NCBI GenBank assembly: GCA_019683665.1
Contig: JADGIB010000084.1
Span: 1-12,100, forward strand
From: Solirubrobacteraceae bacterium
GTDB lineage: Bacteria > Actinomycetota > Thermoleophilia > Solirubrobacterales > Solirubrobacteraceae
DNA: 12,100 nt
Direction: 5' to 3'
Part shown: piece after piece, positions 11,288-12,100 of the stretch
Layout: each line of letters begins with the position of its first letter
Numbering within the stretch: the first letter of the stretch is position 1
Translations under genes and position numbers: made by a program
Notes under the pieces: generated by a model
The model's input: only the letters and a program-made list of their open reading frames with translations
Told to the model about the DNA's origin: nothing
Database searches by the model: none

Positions 11288-12100
11288 ATGGGGGACATGG
11301 AGGATTCCCACGACCTCGTCGTGCGGACGATCCGCGAGCACGCGAGCGCGCTGCTGCGGACCGCGCGACGCCACTCCCTGTGCGCCGACGACGCCCACGA
11401 CGCCTACCAGCGGGCGCTCGAGATCTTCGTGCGGCGCGCCGCGACGCTCGACCCCGACACGGTCCACAGGTGGCTGCACGTCGTCGTCAAGCACGAGGCG
11501 ATGGCGGTCCGCCGGGCGCGCCTGGAGCTCGTCGCGCCCGAGGAGGCCGACCTCGACGCCCGCCCGTCCGAGCGCGATGCCGACGTCGACGAGCGGGTCG
11601 TGCGCTGGGACCGGGTCGCGCGCTCGGCCGAGGCGCTGCAGCGGCTCAAGCCGCAGGAGGTGACCGCCCTGTGGCTGAAGGCGCAGGGGCTGTCCTACGC
11701 CGAGATCGCCGAGCGGCAGCGCTGGACGTACACGAAGGTGAACCGCTGCATCACCGAGGGGCGGCGGGCGTTCCTGCGCCGCTACGCCGGGATCGAGGCG
11801 GGGGAGGAGTGCGAGCGCTGGGCGCCGGTCGTCGCCGCGCTCGTCGACGGGGAGGCGACGGCCGAGCAGCTCGCCGCCGCCCGCCCGCACCTGCGCCGCT
11901 GCGCCGCCTGCCGGGCGACGGTGCGCGAGCTCCGCGCGGCCGGGCCGCACCTGGCCGGCGTCCTCCCGGCCGCCGGGCTCGGGGTCGCCGCGGCGGGGGC
12001 GGCGGCCGGGTCGGCGCCGTCGGGCGGGCGGCTCGACGCGCTCCTGCGGGCGGTCGAGAGGGCGGTCGTGGCGGTGCAGGAGCGCGCGGCGACGGGGGCG
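11288..12100 (+). CDS. Sigma-70/ECF-type factor with C-terminal zinc-finger (anti-sigma-like) domain, partial
   Basis: The frame is open from ATG 11288 for 271 codons to the window end, so the C-terminus is missing. Region 2 is seen at about 13-80 (DDAHDAYQRALEIFVRR, WLHVVVKHEAMAVRRAR). Region 4 lies at about 117-166 with its helix-turn-helix (LKPQEVTALWLKAQGLSYAEIAERQRWTYTKVNRCITEGRRAF). After region 4 the chain continues into Cys175 ... His201-x3-Cys205-x2-Cys208, preceded by a VAALVDGEAT stretch. This is the layout of the zf-HC2/ZAS zinc finger normally found in separate anti-sigma factors. An Ala/Gly-rich hydrophobic segment follows (about 220-240), then a helix. ECF factors with C-terminal extensions of this kind are known. 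The start is uncertain: ATG 11297 is also in frame, and neither has a well-spaced SD. Two palindromes upstream suggest regulated transcription. Confidence 0.85.
   Translation, partial: MGDMEDSHDLVVRTIREHASALLRTARRHSLCADDAHDAYQRALEIFVRRAATLDPDTVHRWLHVVVKHEAMAVRRARLELVAPEEADLDARPSERDADVDERVVRWDRVARSAEALQRLKPQEVTALWLKAQGLSYAEIAERQRWTYTKVNRCITEGRRAFLRRYAGIEAGEECERWAPVVAALVDGEATAEQLAAARPHLRRCAACRATVRELRAAGPHLAGVLPAAGLGVAAAGAAAGSAPSGGRLDALLRAVERAVVAVQERAATGA

Noticed and set aside
9464..11950. Very long minus-strand open frame (828 codons)
   Set aside because: It is antisense to four clear genes and part of the sigma gene, and its translation is Arg/Pro/Asp-rich low complexity without any domain. 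High GC with strong third-position bias yields such frames by chance.
1..12100. CRISPR array, tRNA/rRNA genes, insertion sequence or prophage
   Set aside because: No regularly spaced direct repeats, no cloverleaf with anticodon arms, no transposase or integrase motifs. Gene spacing and codon use are uniform.

Overview
The window is a gene-dense, very GC-rich chromosomal segment with strong third-position G/C bias and signs typical of Actinobacteria: NarL/LuxR-type two-component genes, several start codons with no Shine-Dalgarno sequence but a TANNNT hexamer just upstream, and terminators without U-tracts. The protein set looks most like the Solirubrobacterales/Thermoleophilia branch, but that is an impression, not a measurement. 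I see no transposase, integrase, tRNA, rRNA or CRISPR array, and no AT-rich island suggesting recent transfer.

Layout. A secreted penicillin-acylase-family (Ntn) hydrolase lies on the minus strand (67-2517). It diverges, across about 95 bp, from an operon of a flavin-dependent monooxygenase (2613-3977) and a TetR regulator (3977-4591), joined by a TGATG overlap. Next is a secreted glycoside-hydrolase-like protein (4606-5508), closed by two strong hairpins (5501-5522, 5536-5568). Two poorly characterised genes follow: a two-TM protein (5585-6241) and a protein with an N-terminal zinc ribbon and a helix-hairpin-helix-like segment (6279-7163). The latter converges, 8 bp apart, on a universal stress protein (7172-7636, minus). 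Divergent from that is a NarL-type histidine kinase/response regulator pair (7768-8787, 8775-9431) with overlapping ends. Then come a SRPBCC/polyketide-cyclase-like protein (9509-9961), a small secreted protein (9971-10393), a ZIP/ZupT metal transporter (10436-11203), and a sigma-70/ECF factor carrying a C-terminal zinc-finger anti-sigma-like domain, which runs off the window (11288-12100+).

How it works together. Most genes look like independent transcription units, apart from monooxygenase/TetR and kinase/regulator. Initiation is mixed: 5585, 9509 and 2613 have SD-like sites. The genes starting at 2517, 4606, 6279, 7636, 7768, 9971 and 10436 have none, but carry TANNNT-like hexamers 6-11 nt before the start, as expected for leaderless or nearly leaderless mRNAs. 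In two cases the TAG stop codon of the upstream gene is also the first half of that hexamer.

I do not see a clear new multi-gene system. The items most worth a second look are the sigma factor with a built-in zinc-finger domain and two palindromes in front of it, the zinc-ribbon/HhH orphan, the hairpin over the transporter start, and the leaderless promoter pattern.
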